A DNA stretch of 8,862 nt from Candidatus Hecatellales archaeon ex4484_218 (GTDB taxonomy: Archaea > Thermoproteota > Bathyarchaeia > Hecatellales > Hecatellaceae), in NCBI GenBank assembly GCA_002254975.1, contig NJEB01000042.1, forward strand, positions 1 to 8,862, given 5' to 3'. Of the stretch, positions 1-5,630 are shown in pieces (the stretch's first letter is position 1; each line of letters begins with the position of its first letter). The translations under genes and the position numbers were made by a program. A model generated the notes under the pieces. The model had not been told where the DNA came from, ran no database searches, and saw only the letters and a program-made list of their open reading frames with translations.

Positions 1-403
1 GCCAACCGCAAGGTTTTAAACCTTGTTCAACAAGGTAAAGGGAAGAATATCTTAAATCATCATGTAAAACTTCTTTAACTAAAGGATTTTTTAGTAAGGT
101 TTTTACGTTATGCTCAACGTTTTCAAGGTTGTTAAGTATAACTTTAACAGCTTTAACAGGTTTACCAAAATATTTTTTATCCTCAACCAAAACTTCAATA
201 GCATCCCTAATTTCATTTTTAATTTTTCCAGCTAAAATTTCTGCATCCTCAAAATTTTTAGGTAAAACATAAAAATGAGGCTTAAAATTTCTGTCAACAA
301 TTAAAATTTTTTTCCCCTTTTCATCTAAACCCCAAATTCTTATTTCAGGAATACCTTCAACAACTTCTTGGTTAACATCTAAAAGCCAAAAAACAATCTC
401 CAA
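1..403 (-). CDS. polB: Family B DNA polymerase, N-terminal part (cut by the left edge)
   Basis: The minus strand is open from a TTG at 403-401 to the left edge (134 codons). It reads MEIVFWLLDVN, then IPEIRIWGLDEKGK, DRNFKPHFYVLP, YFGKPVKAVKV and finally GLKPCGW. This order matches the N-terminal domain of archaeal family B replicative polymerases: a first beta strand, the R-x-F-x-P-x-F/Y-Y-x-L block, the FxGxPV block and the stretch leading to the exonuclease domain. The exonuclease and polymerase motifs lie beyond the window, so activity cannot be judged. An upstream in-frame TAA and the absence of ATG or GTG between it and the TTG support this start; GGTGG lies just upstream in the mRNA sense. 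The gene follows the acetyltransferase gene on the same strand after 63 nt, so the two may be co-transcribed. The family is secure; the subfamily (B1 or B3) is not. Confidence 0.85.
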   Translation of the reverse strand, partial: MEIVFWLLDVNQEVVEGIPEIRIWGLDEKGKKILIVDRNFKPHFYVLPKNFEDAEILAGKIKNEIRDAIEVLVEDKKYFGKPVKAVKVILNNLENVEHNVKTLLKNPLVKEVLHDDLRYSSLYLVEQGLKPCGW

Positions 404-466
404 GCCTTTCCACCATCCAAGGTTAAAAATGTAGAAAGTAGATTATAAGCATTACAAGAAAAAATT

Positions 467-919
467 TTAAGAATTTTTAAGAGAAAGATGCATTACTACA
501 GCATCTTCCCCATCCTCATAATAACTTTTTAAAGTGTAAACTGTTTTAAAACCAAAACTTTTGTAAAGATTTTGAGCTAAAAGGTTGCTTTTCCGAACCT
601 CTAATCTAACTTCAGAAATATTTTTTCTTTTAAGAACTTCTAAAAGTGTTTTTAAAAGTTTTTTTGCAATGTTTTTTCCTCTGTAGGTAGGATGAACAGC
701 TATTGAAGCTATAGTTGCCGTATTTTTTGTTTCACAGATGGAAGATATGTATCCAACGATTTTTTCTTCAACAACAGCTACAAGAAAAACCCCAAACCTT
801 ATAAGCATTAAAGTTTTAAGCAAACTTTTTGGGTAGGGATATGTAAAAGAATTTTTTTCTATCTTCTCCAGTTCTGGAAGGTCTTTTAAATTTGCAGGTC
901 TAATTTTTATTTCAACCAT
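467..919 (-). CDS. rimI: RimI/Ard1-type GNAT N-acetyltransferase
   Basis: This 150-residue protein has the usual length of archaeal RimI/Ard1 enzymes, which transfer acetyl from acetyl-CoA to protein N-termini in the cytoplasm. The N-terminus IRPAN is typical. GNAT motif A lies at about residues 71-88 (ASIAVHPTYRGKNIAKKL) and contains the acetyl-CoA pyrophosphate loop R80-G-K-N-I-A85. Motif B is LEVRKSN (106-112) followed by LYKSFGF (118-124). The C-terminal YYEDGEDAVVM (133-143) is characteristic of the RimI branch. The ATG at 919-917 gives the expected N-terminus. No convincing Shine-Dalgarno sequence precedes it, which suits a short or absent leader downstream of the shared TATA-like element near 955-962. 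It is transcribed away from pelota and toward polB. The protein substrate cannot be told from sequence. The gene looks intact. Confidence 0.88.
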   Translation of the reverse strand: MVEIKIRPANLKDLPELEKIEKNSFTYPYPKSLLKTLMLIRFGVFLVAVVEEKIVGYISSICETKNTATIASIAVHPTYRGKNIAKKLLKTLLEVLKRKNISEVRLEVRKSNLLAQNLYKSFGFKTVYTLKSYYEDGEDAVVMHLSLKNS

Positions 920-954
920 GTTTCTTTAGCTTATGTTTTTTAGGTTCTAAACCT

Positions 955-962
955 CATATATG
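955..962. promoter_or_regulatory. Palindromic TATA-like element between divergent rimI and pelota genes
   Basis: CATATATG is self-complementary. It lies 35 nt from the rimI ATG (919) and 51 nt from the pelota ATG (1014). A TATA box placed about 25 nt before each transcription start would give an 11-nt leader for rimI and about a 28-nt leader for pelota. The rightward leader would contain AAGGA (999-1003) as a Shine-Dalgarno sequence. Next to it, 942-954 is the perfect inverted repeat AGGTT-CTA-AACCT, a possible operator. All of this is inferred from spacing; no BRE is clear. Confidence 0.4.
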
Positions 963-1013
963 TTGAAGTAGAAACATTATTCCTTATTACTGTTACTTAA
1001 GGAAGCTTAAACA

Positions 1014-2093
1014 ATGAGGTTGCTTGAACTGGATAAGAAAAAAGGAATAATTCATTTAACAGTAGAAAATATGGATGACCTTTGGCATCTTTACAATTTA
1101 ATCCAAAAAGATGATGTTGTTTATGCAAAAACAACTAGGGAAATTAAGGTTAGAAGTGAAACAGGTAGACCAACTAAAGGTAAAAGAATACTTTTAAAAC
1201 TTGGAATAAAAGTAACAGATATTTTTTTTGATAAAAGCTTGAATAGGTTAAGAATTAGAGGGATTGTTGTTGAAGCTCCTGAACGATATGATGGATTGAT
1301 GGGTTCCTACCATACTTTGTCTATTCAACCAACAAACACCCTAAAAATTGTTAAACAGGAAATCTTAGGTTACCATCTTAAAAGGTTGGAGGATGCATGT
1401 AAAGTTGAAGAACCCCCAATAATTGTTGTATCTTTAGATGATGAAGAAGCTTGTGTTGCTGTTGTTCAAAGATTTGGTGTTAACCTAAAATTTGAGAAAA
1501 AACTAAGACTTCCCGGAAAACTTGAAACTGAAAAAAGAGAAGATGCAACAAAAAAATATTTTTCTGAAATTTTAAAAGCTCTTCAGGAAACCTTAAAATC
1601 TACTGATGGGACAATCATCGTTGTTGGTCCTGGGTTTCTTAAAAATGATTTTGTAAACTATTTAAAAGAGAAGCTTCCTCAACCTCAACCAGAAATTTAT
1701 GTTGGTTCAACAAGTGTTGCTGGGTTAGCTGGTGTTTTTGAAGCTGTTAGAAGTGGAATAATTTTAAACATAGCTAAACAACACCGTTTTTTGGAGGAAG
1801 CTCAAATAGTTGAAAAATTTTTTGCTGAGGTTGCAAAAGAAAGGGGTAAGGCTACCTACGGTTTGGAGGAGGTTAAAAATGCTGCATTGATGGGTGCTGT
1901 TAAAGTTTTAATGGTTGTTGATAAATATTTAAGAGGTTGTTTGGATGAAGAAAGAATTAAACTTGAGGAAATTATACGTTTAGTGGAAAAAAAGGGTGGA
2001 AAAGTAATGGTTTTAAGTGGAGAAAATGAAGCTGGTGAAAAAATTTTATCTTTAGGTGGAATAGCAGCAATTTTAAGGTTTCCAACCCGTTAG
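1014..2093 (+). CDS. pelA: mRNA surveillance protein pelota (Dom34 homologue)
   Basis: This 359-residue protein has the normal length for archaeal pelota. The family resembles release factor eRF1 but lacks the GGQ peptide-release motif, and none is present here. It enters the A site of stalled ribosomes, delivered in archaea by aEF1A, and with ABCE1 splits the subunits. Visible parts are the Lsm-like N-terminal domain (about 1-130), the central domain (about 131-260, with VVGPGFLK at 203-210) and the eL30-like C-terminal domain (about 261-359), which ends in the family pattern SGENEAGEKI then LGGIAAILRF. The start is the first ATG, with a weak AAGGA ten nucleotides upstream. The gene is intact and is followed after 13 nt by the cutA remnant, suggesting a shared transcript. 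No frameshift is seen. Confidence 0.95.
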   Translation: MRLLELDKKKGIIHLTVENMDDLWHLYNLIQKDDVVYAKTTREIKVRSETGRPTKGKRILLKLGIKVTDIFFDKSLNRLRIRGIVVEAPERYDGLMGSYHTLSIQPTNTLKIVKQEILGYHLKRLEDACKVEEPPIIVVSLDDEEACVAVVQRFGVNLKFEKKLRLPGKLETEKREDATKKYFSEILKALQETLKSTDGTIIVVGPGFLKNDFVNYLKEKLPQPQPEIYVGSTSVAGLAGVFEAVRSGIILNIAKQHRFLEEAQIVEKFFAEVAKERGKATYGLEEVKNAALMGAVKVLMVVDKYLRGCLDEERIKLEEIIRLVEKKGGKVMVLSGENEAGEKILSLGGIAAILRFPTR

Positions 2094-2106
2094 GGGGAAT
2101 ACCCAT

Positions 2107-2294
2107 ATGGGTTATATTATGGTCTTTATAACTACACCAACCCAAGAAAATGCTGAAAAAATTTCAAGTATGCTTGTGGAAGAAAAACTTGCTGCATGTG
2201 TATCTGTTGTTGGAGAGGTAAGATCAATCTTTTATTGGGAAATCCAGACTATTTAAAATGGATGGAGGAAACAGTTAAAAAAGAGGAAGGGTAA
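2107..2294 (+). pseudogene. cutA: CutA1-family protein, disrupted by an internal deletion
   Basis: The frame from ATG 2107 reads MGYIMVFITTPTQENAEK, EEKLAACVSVV and RSIFYWE, which is the N-terminal half of CutA1 (divalent-cation tolerance family, small trimeric cytoplasmic proteins of about 100-110 residues). After YWE it runs only four more residues to a TAA at 2254-2256, giving 49 residues. Another frame from about 2238 reads GNPDYLKWMEETVKKEEG and stops at 2292-2294; this is the normal CutA C-terminus. Both ends are therefore present, joined out of frame, and the middle 40-50 residues (including the usual HPYE region) are missing. The start has a strong ribosome site (GGGGG, 2093-2097). 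It sits between pelota (13 nt) and the M50 gene (7 nt). It may be a genuine deletion or an assembly error; no functional trimer is expected from this reading. Confidence 0.85.
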
Positions 2295-2301
2295 TTTTTT
2301 C

Positions 2302-3301
2302 TTGAATCCAGTAAACCAACCATTTATGGTTTATTTTCTTATTTTTATTTTAGGTTGGAGTTTAGCCTACTGGCTAGGTGAAAAATTTAAATTAAAAGAA
2401 CATGGAATAGAAATAAAACCTTTTATTTTAACCTTAAAAACAAAAAAGGTTAACAGGTTTTTGGATGCTGCTGCCAAAAAAACAGAAAAAATTCTTCCAG
2501 TTTTATCCAACATTTTTGTTGTTTTAAGTATTGGATGTATGGTTTTCGGGATTTATATTCTTTCAAAAAATCTTTACTTCTTTTTTTACAAGGTTGAAGC
2601 AGCAGCTCCAATTTTTCCAGCAATACCGATAATTACAGTTAGGGAATCATTACCATACTTTCTTTTATCTGTTGTTATTCTAATCTTTATTCATGAGTTT
2701 GCTCATGGAATTATTGCAAGACATGAAAAAATTGAAGTAAAATCTGCTGGAATACTACTTTTAGCAATCATCCCCGGAGGTTTTGTTGAACCTGATGAGG
2801 AAAGTTTTAAAAAAGCATCTTTAAGCAAAAAACTTAAAGTTTTAGCGGCAGGTTCCTCTGCAAACCTTATTTTTGGCATATTAATAGTACTTCTACTTAC
2901 AACCCTTTTCCAACCAACAGGCATTCTAATTCAAGGGGTTGTTGAAGATTCTCCAGCATTTAAAGCTGGTCTTCAACCTGGAGATGTTATTAAAGCTGTT
3001 TACGGTAACACCTGAAAATAAAAGTAGAGCTATCATCGGTATTTATCCAGTAAACTACATCAAAATTACTCCACTTTATCTTACCTTTTTCTGGATTCAA
3101 CTTTGGTCGATAAGTATAGCTATTATTAATATGCTTCCAATCTACCCCTTAGATGGAGGAAGTTTCATCAATTATTTACTTGAAGAATACGTAAAAAAAC
3201 ATGCAAAAATTCTTAAAATCATTATTTCAGCTACTTTTATCTCTTTGTTAGGATTGAATATTGGGTTAACATTTTTAAAGTTTGGATTCATCTCCATCTA
3301 G
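2302..3301 (+). pseudogene. M50/site-2-type intramembrane metalloprotease with PDZ domain, disrupted by an internal deletion
   Basis: The first frame starts at TTG 2302, with GAGGAAGGG (2283-2291) as ribosome site, and ends at TGA 3013-3015 (237 residues). It holds hydrophobic segments near residues 10-25, 68-90, 116-138 and 182-205. The zinc motif HEFAH lies at 131-135 and the family pattern AAGSSANL at 182-189. Then comes the first third of a PDZ domain (about 208-237) with GVVEDSPAFKAGLQPGDVI. The frame beginning near 3002 continues with TPENKSRAIIGIYP, a membrane segment and INMLPIYPLDGG (3125-3160), the second zinc-site motif of the family, ending at TAG 3299-3301. The rest of the PDZ domain is missing and the two parts are in different frames. 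An intact version would cleave membrane proteins within the bilayer. As read, the first product alone lacks the DGG aspartate and should be inactive. Confidence 0.85.
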
Positions 3302-3306
3302 TAAAA

Positions 3307-3322
3307 CATGGATTAACCCATG
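3307..3322 (+). other. Small hairpin after the M50 gene
   Basis: CATGG and CCATG form a perfect 5-bp inverted repeat around a 6-nt loop (ATTAAC), six nucleotides after the M50 stop. No T-tract follows, so a terminator is not supported; the remaining intergenic sequence up to 3375 shows nothing else. Confidence 0.25.
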
Positions 3323-3375
3323 CAAAAATAGATTTCAAAAGGTTAAGGAGAAAAACCAAAAAATAAACGGATAAG

Positions 3376-3381
3376 AGGAGG
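3376..3381 (+). promoter_or_regulatory. Strong Shine-Dalgarno deciding a TTG start
   Basis: AGGAGG ends 7 nt before TTG 3389. It fixes this TTG as the start of the tRNA thiolation gene; the TTG also places the first zinc-finger cysteines at residues 3 and 6, as in the family. Confidence 0.8.
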
Positions 3382-3388
3382 AAAAACT

Positions 3389-4327
3389 TTGCTTTGTAGT
3401 TTTTGTGGCAAACGTGAACCAGTATTTTTCCGCCGATATTCAGGTGAAAAACTATGTAAACCTTGTTTTTTATCTTCTATTGAGAATAAGGTTAGAAAAA
3501 CTATTTCAAAATATGGTATGTTTAAAATTGATGACCGGATTGCTGTTGCTGTTTCAGGTGGAAAGGATAGTTTATCCTTGCTTAACATTCTGCATAAAAT
3601 TGAGAAAAAATTTCCTAAAGCAAGCCTTTTTGCATTAACTGTTAATGAGGGTATAGCTAACCGTAGTGAAGAAGCCGTAAACAATGTTAAAGAAGCATGT
3701 GAAAGGTTGAATATTAAATATGTTGTCGCCTCATTTAAAGAGTTTTATGGTTTTACCATGGATGAAATCGTTAAAAAAATTAAAGATAAAAAGGGTGAAT
3801 TAACTCCATGCTCTTATTGTGGAGTTTTACGTAGAAAAATTGTTAACAAAGTTGCAAAAGAATTAGGAGCAACAAAAGTTGCAACAGCTCATACTTTAGA
3901 TGATGAGGTTCAAACAATTTTTTTAAATTTTATTCATGGGGATATTTTTAGAGCATTTAGGGTTGCACCAAAACTTGAAAATGAAACAGGTATGTTTATT
4001 CAACGTGTAAAACCTTTATGTGAAATTCCGCAGGAAGAAATAGCATTATATGCATACTTTAAAAATATAAAATTTCAATCAGTAGAATGCCCCTATGCAC
4101 ATTTAGCTTTAAGGAATAATATTAGAGAATTTTTAAACAGGCTTGAATATAAGTATCCTGGAACAAAATATACTATTTATCGTTCTTTTGAAAAAATTAG
4201 ACCTTTATTAAAGACTTCAGTTAAAACAGAATTAAAAAAATGTGAAATATGTGGTGAACCATCCAGTAAACCTATATGTGAATCTTGTAACATGATTAGG
4301 AAACTTCTAAACCAAAAATTTCTTTAA
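3389..4327 (+). CDS. tRNA 2-thiolation enzyme, TtuA/NcsA (Ncs6/CTU1) family
   Basis: This 312-residue PP-loop ATPase adenylates a tRNA uridine and replaces its 2-oxygen with sulfur, normally taken from a ubiquitin-like sulfur carrier. The sequence shows an N-terminal zinc finger (C3, C6, C23, C26), the ATP PP-loop SGGKDS (56-61), C141-SY-C144 plus C234 as the three ligands of the catalytic iron-sulfur cluster, and a C-terminal zinc finger (C285, C288, C297, C300). All the expected cysteines are present, so the protein should be active. Archaea use members of this family for U54 in the T-loop (TtuA, thermostability) or for wobble U34 (NcsA); sequence features alone do not separate these, so I give no symbol. 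TTG is used as the start. It lies 87 nt after the M50 remnant and 36 nt before the acyl-CoA dehydrogenase gene. Confidence 0.9.
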   Translation: MLCSFCGKREPVFFRRYSGEKLCKPCFLSSIENKVRKTISKYGMFKIDDRIAVAVSGGKDSLSLLNILHKIEKKFPKASLFALTVNEGIANRSEEAVNNVKEACERLNIKYVVASFKEFYGFTMDEIVKKIKDKKGELTPCSYCGVLRRKIVNKVAKELGATKVATAHTLDDEVQTIFLNFIHGDIFRAFRVAPKLENETGMFIQRVKPLCEIPQEEIALYAYFKNIKFQSVECPYAHLALRNNIREFLNRLEYKYPGTKYTIYRSFEKIRPLLKTSVKTELKKCEICGEPSSKPICESCNMIRKLLNQKFL

Positions 4328-4335
4328 CCATGAAA

Positions 4336-4346
4336 TTTTAAATAAA
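4336..4346 (+). promoter_or_regulatory. Possible TATA box of the acyl-CoA dehydrogenase gene
   Basis: TTTTAAATAAA is centred about 23 nt before TTG 4364. As a TATA box it would place the transcript start almost at the start codon. That conflicts with use of the AGGTGG at 4353-4358 as a ribosome site, unless that site serves only read-through mRNA from the upstream gene. Confidence 0.3.
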
Positions 4347-4363
4347 AAGTTTAGGTGGTTTGT

Positions 4364-5521
4364 TTGGATTTTAGTTTAACTTCTGAACAGGAAAAACTAA
4401 AAAATATAGCTAAAGAATTTGCTGAAAAAGAACTAGCTCCAAAAGCACGTGAACTGGATAAAAATCCTGTTTTCCCAAGAGACCTTTTAAAAAGGATTTG
4501 TGAATTGGGGATTGGTGTAGGAGCAATTATACCTAAAGAATATGGTGGAAATGCTATTGGACATTTGGCAAGAATTCTTGTTAATATTGAAATTGCTAAA
4601 GCATCAGCTTTTATGGGGCTTGCATTACAAACCATACCTATAGGTTTATGGGTTTTACTTCATTTTGGAAATGAAGAACAAAAGAAAAAGTATATTCCTG
4701 AGGTTGCAAAAGGAGAAAAAATTGCATGTTTAGCTGCAACAGAACCAACAGGAGGCTCAGATATTGCCAATGTAAACACTGTTGCAAAAAAAGTTGGAAA
4801 CAATTATGTGGTTAATGGCTCAAAGGTTTTTATTACCTTAGCTCCAGAATCAGATGTTTGCCTATTTACAGCTAAAACTGAGGGTGGAGTAAGTTTATTT
4901 GTTGTTGAAAAAGGAACTGAAGGTTTAATTTTAGGGCCTGCTGATGAACGTGAAGGTTTACGTGCTGCAAAAGTTGGTGGAATTAGATTTAAAGATTGTA
5001 AAATTCCTGAAGAAAATTTGGTTGGGAAGGAAGGTCAAGGATTAAGAGCTGCATTAAAAGGGATAACTGAGGTGGGTAGACCTGGAAATATAGCGATGGC
5101 GGTAGGTATTTCTGAGGCTGTTTTTGAAAAAACTGTACAATTTTTAAAGGATAGAAAATTTTATGGTGGTAAAGCTTTAGCTGGTCTTCAAGGAATCCAG
5201 TTTACACTTGCAGATATGTACATGGAAATTGAAGCTTCAAAACTTTTAGCTTATAAGGTTGGTTGGCTGCTTGACCAAGGTAAAACTGGTGTGGAAATTG
5301 GTAAAGAAATTGCTGCTACTAAAGCATATACCAGTGAAGTTGCAAAAAAAGTTGCATTTAAGGCTATTTCACTTTGTGGAGCTTATGGAACTCTTCCAGG
5401 ATTTGATTTAATCCGGTATTTAAGAGATGCTCTTGAAACTGATGCTTCAGCTGGAGCAAACAATGTTTGTAGAATGCTTTTAGGCAAAGAATTAACAGGA
5501 ATCTTATCGCTTGGAGGATAA
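4364..5521 (+). CDS. Acyl-CoA dehydrogenase-family flavoprotein lacking the usual catalytic glutamate
   Basis: A 385-residue protein of normal family length. The family oxidises acyl-CoA to 2-enoyl-CoA with FAD and passes electrons to ETF. TTG 4364 is preferred over GTG 4355 because AGGTGG (4353-4358) is placed correctly only for the TTG, and it yields MDFSLTSEQ, the usual N-terminus. The FAD/substrate signature appears as AATEPTGGSDI. The C-terminal block reads GAYGTLPGFDLIRYLRDA followed by LETDASAGANN. Aligned without gaps to the usual RDA...IYEGT block, the catalytic Glu becomes Ala at residue 363 and EGT becomes AGA. No Glu sits exactly at the alternative helix-G position used by isovaleryl-CoA dehydrogenase, although one is two residues away (ITEVGRPG). 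Chemistry is therefore uncertain: another acid residue, a different reaction or a non-catalytic role. No ETF gene is visible here. Confidence 0.88.
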   Translation: MDFSLTSEQEKLKNIAKEFAEKELAPKARELDKNPVFPRDLLKRICELGIGVGAIIPKEYGGNAIGHLARILVNIEIAKASAFMGLALQTIPIGLWVLLHFGNEEQKKKYIPEVAKGEKIACLAATEPTGGSDIANVNTVAKKVGNNYVVNGSKVFITLAPESDVCLFTAKTEGGVSLFVVEKGTEGLILGPADEREGLRAAKVGGIRFKDCKIPEENLVGKEGQGLRAALKGITEVGRPGNIAMAVGISEAVFEKTVQFLKDRKFYGGKALAGLQGIQFTLADMYMEIEASKLLAYKVGWLLDQGKTGVEIGKEIAATKAYTSEVAKKVAFKAISLCGAYGTLPGFDLIRYLRDALETDASAGANNVCRMLLGKELTGILSLGG

Positions 5522-5539
5522 AAAATCCTCTATTTTTTT
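5512..5539 (+). terminator. Hairpin plus T-tract terminator at the end of the acyl-CoA dehydrogenase gene
   Basis: TGGAGGAT (5512-5519) pairs with ATCCTCTA (5525-5532), with one G-T pair, around a loop of five A residues. Seven T residues (5533-5539) follow directly, and further T5 runs lie at 5543-5547 and 5552-5556. The stem includes the stop codon region. This is the layout of a bacterial intrinsic terminator; archaeal termination usually needs only the T-rich part. Confidence 0.7.
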
Positions 5540-5570
5540 AGATTTTTCCTATTTTTCTGGTTTAAGTTTA

Positions 5571-5580
5571 TGCTTAAATA
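5571..5580 (+). promoter_or_regulatory. Candidate TATA box for the GTPBP-like gene
   Basis: TGCTTAAATA lies just past the terminator. A start about 25 nt downstream would leave a leader of about 27 nt that contains GGTTTGGTG (5612-5620), the likely ribosome site. The same CTTAAATA string occurs upstream of psmA. Confidence 0.45.
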
Positions 5581-5630
5581 GGTTTAAAGCTAAGTTTTAT
5601 CGTGAAATTTAGGTTTGGTGTTTTCCGGTT

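Noticed and set aside
10..35. Two overlapping perfect palindromes (7-bp arms, 1-nt centre) sharing CCTT, at the left edge
   Set aside because: They lie inside polB codons for the conserved LVEQGLKP region, so the protein sequence explains them; short symmetric strings are common in AT-rich DNA.
2101..2112. Perfect 12-bp palindrome ACCCATATGGGT over the cutA start codon
   Set aside because: Too short to claim as an operator, it overlaps coding sequence, and the gene is broken; no second copy was seen in the window.
2254..2256. Programmed frameshift as the explanation for cutA
   Set aside because: A frameshift would rejoin frames but would not replace the 40-50 central residues that are absent from the DNA.
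2703..2924. Minus-strand open frame of 73 codons
   Set aside because: It is antisense to the M50 coding region, has no family resemblance and is explained by codon composition.
2939..3301. A separate small gene starting at TTG 2939
   Set aside because: Its first 20 codons are the PDZ region of the M50 gene read in the wrong frame; only the part from about 3002 is real, as the M50 C-terminus.
3343..3684. Minus-strand open frame of 113 codons
   Set aside because: It overlaps the clearly coding PP-loop region of the thiolation gene and resembles nothing known.
4351..4635. Minus-strand open frame of 94 codons
   Set aside because: It lies opposite the conserved N-terminus of the acyl-CoA dehydrogenase, is serine/alanine/isoleucine rich and has no domain pattern.
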